Source of the DNA: Kiloniellales bacterium
GTDB taxonomy: Bacteria > Pseudomonadota > Alphaproteobacteria > Kiloniellales > JAKSBE01
Length of the DNA stretch: 8,451 bases
Assembly: GCA_030067055.1 (NCBI GenBank)
Contig: JASJAL010000124.1
Coordinates: 1-8,451 of the forward strand
Reading direction: 5' to 3'
The notes beneath the pieces are model-generated. The model searched no databases and was not told where the DNA came from. It saw only the letters and a program-made list of their open reading frames with translations. The translations under genes and the position numbers were made by a program. This document shows positions 6,514-8,451 of the stretch, piece by piece (positions within the stretch are counted from its first letter, which is position 1; each line of letters opens with the position of its first letter).

Positions 6514-7374
6514 TCACTCGGGTGTCGCGTTGAGCTGGTAGAGCGCCTGCAGAGCGTTGGGCGGCGTCTTCGCGAAGCGGCCGAACCACTTCATGTAGAT
6601 CCCACCGATCTGGCCGCTACGGTTGAGCTGGGACAGCGCGCGATCGGCGACGAGCTGGAAGTCCGCGTCGCCACGGGCGATCGCCAGCGCAAAGGGCTCG
6701 AAAGAGAACAGCTCTTTCGACACGGCGTACTTCTGTTCGCCACGCCGCGCGAGCACCTGGCCGATCAAGACGACCTGGTCCGAAGAGAAGGCATCGACTT
6801 CCCCGCTTTCAAGCAAGTCCATGCCCTCGTTCGCCGATGCCACGGGGACCACGTCGGCGTCGACAAGGATCTTGTTCAGCGCGGCCTTCAGGACCTCGAT
6901 CGTGGTGGTGTTGGTCACCACCGCGACCCGCTTGCCTTTGAGGTCGAAGACGCTGGGGATTTCCGCCTCGGCCCTGCTCAACAAGGAAGCGCCGGTCACG
7001 AAGGTCAGCTGGGTGAACCCGACCCGCTCCGATCGGCCAAGGGTCTTGGTCGTGGCACCGCAAAGGATATCGATCGCGCCGGACTCGATCGACGTGAAGC
7101 GGTTGTCCGCAGTCACCGGCACGTAGTTCAGTTTCAGGTCGGATCGCCCCAGTTTTTGCTTCACCGCTGCGAAGATGTGGCCACAGAGATCGACGGAATA
7201 GCCGACCGGATCCCCGGACTGGTCGCGGAACGACATCGGTGGCTCGGCTTCCCGAAAGCCCAGGTTCATCTGTCCCGCATCGTTGATTCTCTTCAAGGTT
7301 CCGTTCAGCTCGCCGGCCCAGCCCGTGGTGACCTGCAGGCAGGCAAGCGCCACTCCCAGGATCACTGTCCGCAT
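6514..7374 (-). CDS. Amino-acid ABC transporter substrate-binding protein, family 3 (GltI-like), no adjacent permease
   Basis: This is a periplasmic receptor predicted to bind a polar or acidic amino acid such as glutamate or aspartate. ATG 7374-7372 gives 286 residues; it is chosen over an in-frame ATG 22 codons upstream because GGGGGAG lies five bases before it and the product then begins with a signal peptide (MRTVILGVALACLQVTTGWA, cleavage probably after A20). GltI-type marks are GYSVDLC (58-64), VTADNR (87-92), CGATTKTLGR (105-114) and DAFSSD (194-199). In this family an arginine equivalent to R114 holds the ligand alpha-carboxyl and an aspartate equivalent to D199 the amino group, and both are present. 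The C-terminus has the IYMKWFG element (259-265). No permease or ATPase gene for it lies in the window; the nearest same-strand gene is an M81 metallopeptidase 84 bases upstream. It may serve an importer encoded elsewhere or act as a sensor. Confidence 0.93.
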   Translation of the reverse strand: MRTVILGVALACLQVTTGWAGELNGTLKRINDAGQMNLGFREAEPPMSFRDQSGDPVGYSVDLCGHIFAAVKQKLGRSDLKLNYVPVTADNRFTSIESGAIDILCGATTKTLGRSERVGFTQLTFVTGASLLSRAEAEIPSVFDLKGKRVAVVTNTTTIEVLKAALNKILVDADVVPVASANEGMDLLESGEVDAFSSDQVVLIGQVLARRGEQKYAVSKELFSFEPFALAIARGDADFQLVADRALSQLNRSGQIGGIYMKWFGRFAKTPPNALQALYQLNATPE

Positions 7375-7379
7375 GGTCT

Positions 7380-7386
7380 CTCCCCC
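7380..7386 (-). promoter_or_regulatory. Ribosome binding site fixing the start of the amino-acid binding-protein gene
   Basis: GGGGGAG on the minus strand lies five bases before ATG 7374. It supports this start over the longer in-frame alternative at 7440. Confidence 0.75.
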
Positions 7387-7441
7387 TATCCTCACAGCTG
7401 AAGCGATCCTAGCATGCCGGGCGACCGAATCGGCGCACAAA

Positions 7442-7454
7442 CCGCTTGGAGCGG
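7442..7454 (-). terminator. Short hairpin after the M81 gene, weak terminator candidate
   Basis: Four bases after the TAG of the M81 gene, CCGCT and AGCGG form a 5-bp stem with a 3-base loop followed by TTTG on the minus strand. It is short for a terminator, so read-through into the amino-acid binding-protein gene is likely. No clear promoter is visible in the 84-base gap. Confidence 0.3.
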
Positions 7455-7458
7455 AGTC

Positions 7459-8451
7459 CTAGGGCCTGATCCTCTCGGGCCAGTCCGGCGAGGTCCACTC
7501 GGTATCGGGATCGAGGGGGTAGACCGGCCGGGGCAGGCCACGCCACTCCAGGCGCTCCAGGACCGGCGAGGTCAGGCCGGGGGTGTCGACCTCGTAGACC
7601 ATCTGGGGCGGGAACCAGGGCGCGAAGCCGGCGCGGAAGTGTCCGCGCGACTTGACCGCGACCACCCGGGCGGCGGCGATGTCCAGGCCGAAGGCCTCGA
7701 AGAAGACCGGGTCGGCGGCCTGCTGCCGGCTCGAGATCACGACGGCGGTTATGCCTTCCTCCGCGCCCCCTTCGTCTTCGCCCAGGGCCAGCGCCGCGCA
7801 GGGCCCCAGCGCCAGGCGCCGGCCGGCGAAGATGCCCAGCCGGCCGACCAGGTCGCCGTCGCTCAACGCCAGGACCCGGGCCGGCAGCGCCAGGCGCGCG
7901 GCGTACTTGCCACCGTTTTCCCGGTTGAACACGGCCTCGAAGCGGGCACCGGCGCCCAGACTATGGGCCTCTTCCGCCAGGGCCCGGTCGAAGAAGCCGC
8001 CGATCAGAACCCCGGAAGCGCCGGCCTCCGCCAGGGCGGCGAGCAGGGCGGTGGTATCGCCGCCGCCGCCGCCGCCGGGGTTATCCCCGGCGTCGGAGAA
8101 GATGACCGCCCGGCGCTGCGGGTCCGCGGCCGTGGCCAAGGCCAGCGCGACCGCTTCGTCCAGGGGCGTCAGGCGGCGGGTGAAGCGATGCCGCTGGCTC
8201 CAGGCGAGCTCGGCGATCTCCCGCGCCAGGGTCTGCGCCGCCGCGGCGTCGTCGCGTCCGGCGACCAGCACCGCGACCCCGTTCTTCGGCGTGTCCGAAA
8301 AGGCAAAGCCGCCGAGGATAGAGACGTTGAGGATCTTTCCGCCGAGCTCCTGCAGGCGGCGCTGGCCGTAGGCGATCAACTCGCCGTAGGGGCCCTCGGC
8401 GGTCAGCAGGGTGACGCTGGGCGGCACCAGGGGCAGGCGGATGAAGGCGGT
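7459..8451 (-). CDS. M81 family metallopeptidase, MlrC (microcystinase C)-like, partial (N-terminus beyond window)
   Basis: The visible 330 residues are the C-terminal two thirds of an M81 enzyme; family members are about 490-510 residues. The family is named for MlrC, a zinc enzyme that cleaves linearised microcystin fragments in Sphingomonas; most relatives have unknown substrates, probably peptides or amides. The frame is open to the window edge, with eight further codons (TAFIRLPL) before VPPSVTLLTAEGPYGEL, so the GTG at 8427 is internal and not the start. Family marks are VIFSDAGDNPGGG, GGFFD, NGGKY, VLALSDGD, VVISSRQQ and AVKSRGHFRAGFAPWF. The metal-binding Asp/His/His residues known from MlrC lie in the missing N-terminal part, so activity cannot be judged. 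The DNPGGG loop here is six glycines encoded by a pure CGC repeat. There is no sign of frameshift. The amino-acid binding-protein gene follows after 84 bases in the same direction. Confidence 0.93.
   Translation of the reverse strand, partial: TAFIRLPLVPPSVTLLTAEGPYGELIAYGQRRLQELGGKILNVSILGGFAFSDTPKNGVAVLVAGRDDAAAAQTLAREIAELAWSQRHRFTRRLTPLDEAVALALATAADPQRRAVIFSDAGDNPGGGGGGDTTALLAALAEAGASGVLIGGFFDRALAEEAHSLGAGARFEAVFNRENGGKYAARLALPARVLALSDGDLVGRLGIFAGRRLALGPCAALALGEDEGGAEEGITAVVISSRQQAADPVFFEAFGLDIAAARVVAVKSRGHFRAGFAPWFPPQMVYEVDTPGLTSPVLERLEWRGLPRPVYPLDPDTEWTSPDWPERIRP
8058..8075. repeat. Trinucleotide microsatellite (CGC)6 inside the M81 gene
   Basis: Six perfect CGC units on the plus strand lie in frame and, with the adjoining bases, encode the six-glycine run in NPGGGGGGDTT of the M81 protein. 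Gain or loss of a unit would change only the glycine count and keep the frame. Confidence 0.8.

Noticed and set aside
7339..7350. Possible lipobox (VALAC, Cys12) in the family 3 binding protein
   Set aside because: Alanine is at the -3 position instead of Leu/Val/Ile and the preceding hydrophobic stretch is too short; ordinary signal peptidase I cleavage after A20 fits better.
7652..8371. 239-codon plus-strand open frame opposite the M81 gene
   Set aside because: Ala/Ser/Arg-rich antisense translation; the minus frame has clear MlrC-family motifs.

Overview
The window is GC-rich DNA (about two thirds G+C by eye, with G/C-ending codons) that looks like the chromosome of an alphaproteobacterium, plausibly in or near the Rhodospirillales/Kiloniellales. 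This placement is an inference from protein style, GTG starts and an intergenic palindrome typical of that class. The dominant theme is uptake of peptides and amino acids.

Left part (1-5438, all minus strand, read right to left): a complete-looking peptide-type ABC importer in the order binding protein (3858-5438), DppB-like permease (2630-3607), DppC-like permease (1680-2633), DppD-like ATPase (668-1675) and DppF-like ATPase (from 671, cut by the window edge). The last four are packed with 4-base overlaps or a 4-base gap, so they are one translationally coupled operon. The binding-protein gene is set apart by a 250-base spacer. That spacer holds a strong GC hairpin just after the binding-protein stop and, further on, a compound palindrome of the kind that is dispersed in alphaproteobacterial genomes. 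Such an arrangement would let the binding protein be made in excess over the membrane parts.

Middle (5439-6513): a 469-base region without a convincing gene, containing the divergent control regions and two notable inverted repeats. It is followed by one plus-strand gene (5908-6444) for a small exported protein of unknown function with four cysteines. A perfect 10-bp stem hairpin (6476-6502) lies between this gene and the convergent gene to its right and probably terminates transcription from both sides.

Right part (6514-8451, minus strand): a family 3 (GltI-like) amino-acid binding protein with no permease or ATPase beside it, preceded by the C-terminal two thirds of an M81 family (MlrC/microcystinase C-like) metallopeptidase that runs off the right edge. 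These two are 84 bases apart in the same direction and may be co-transcribed.

Taken together the window suggests import of peptides by the ABC system, peptide or amide cleavage by the M81 enzyme, and capture of acidic amino acids by the GltI-like protein. The functional link between the left and right blocks is inferred only from proximity. I found no mobile element, CRISPR array, RNA gene or clearly new defence or biosynthetic system. The least explained items are the exported four-cysteine protein and the structured region upstream of it.
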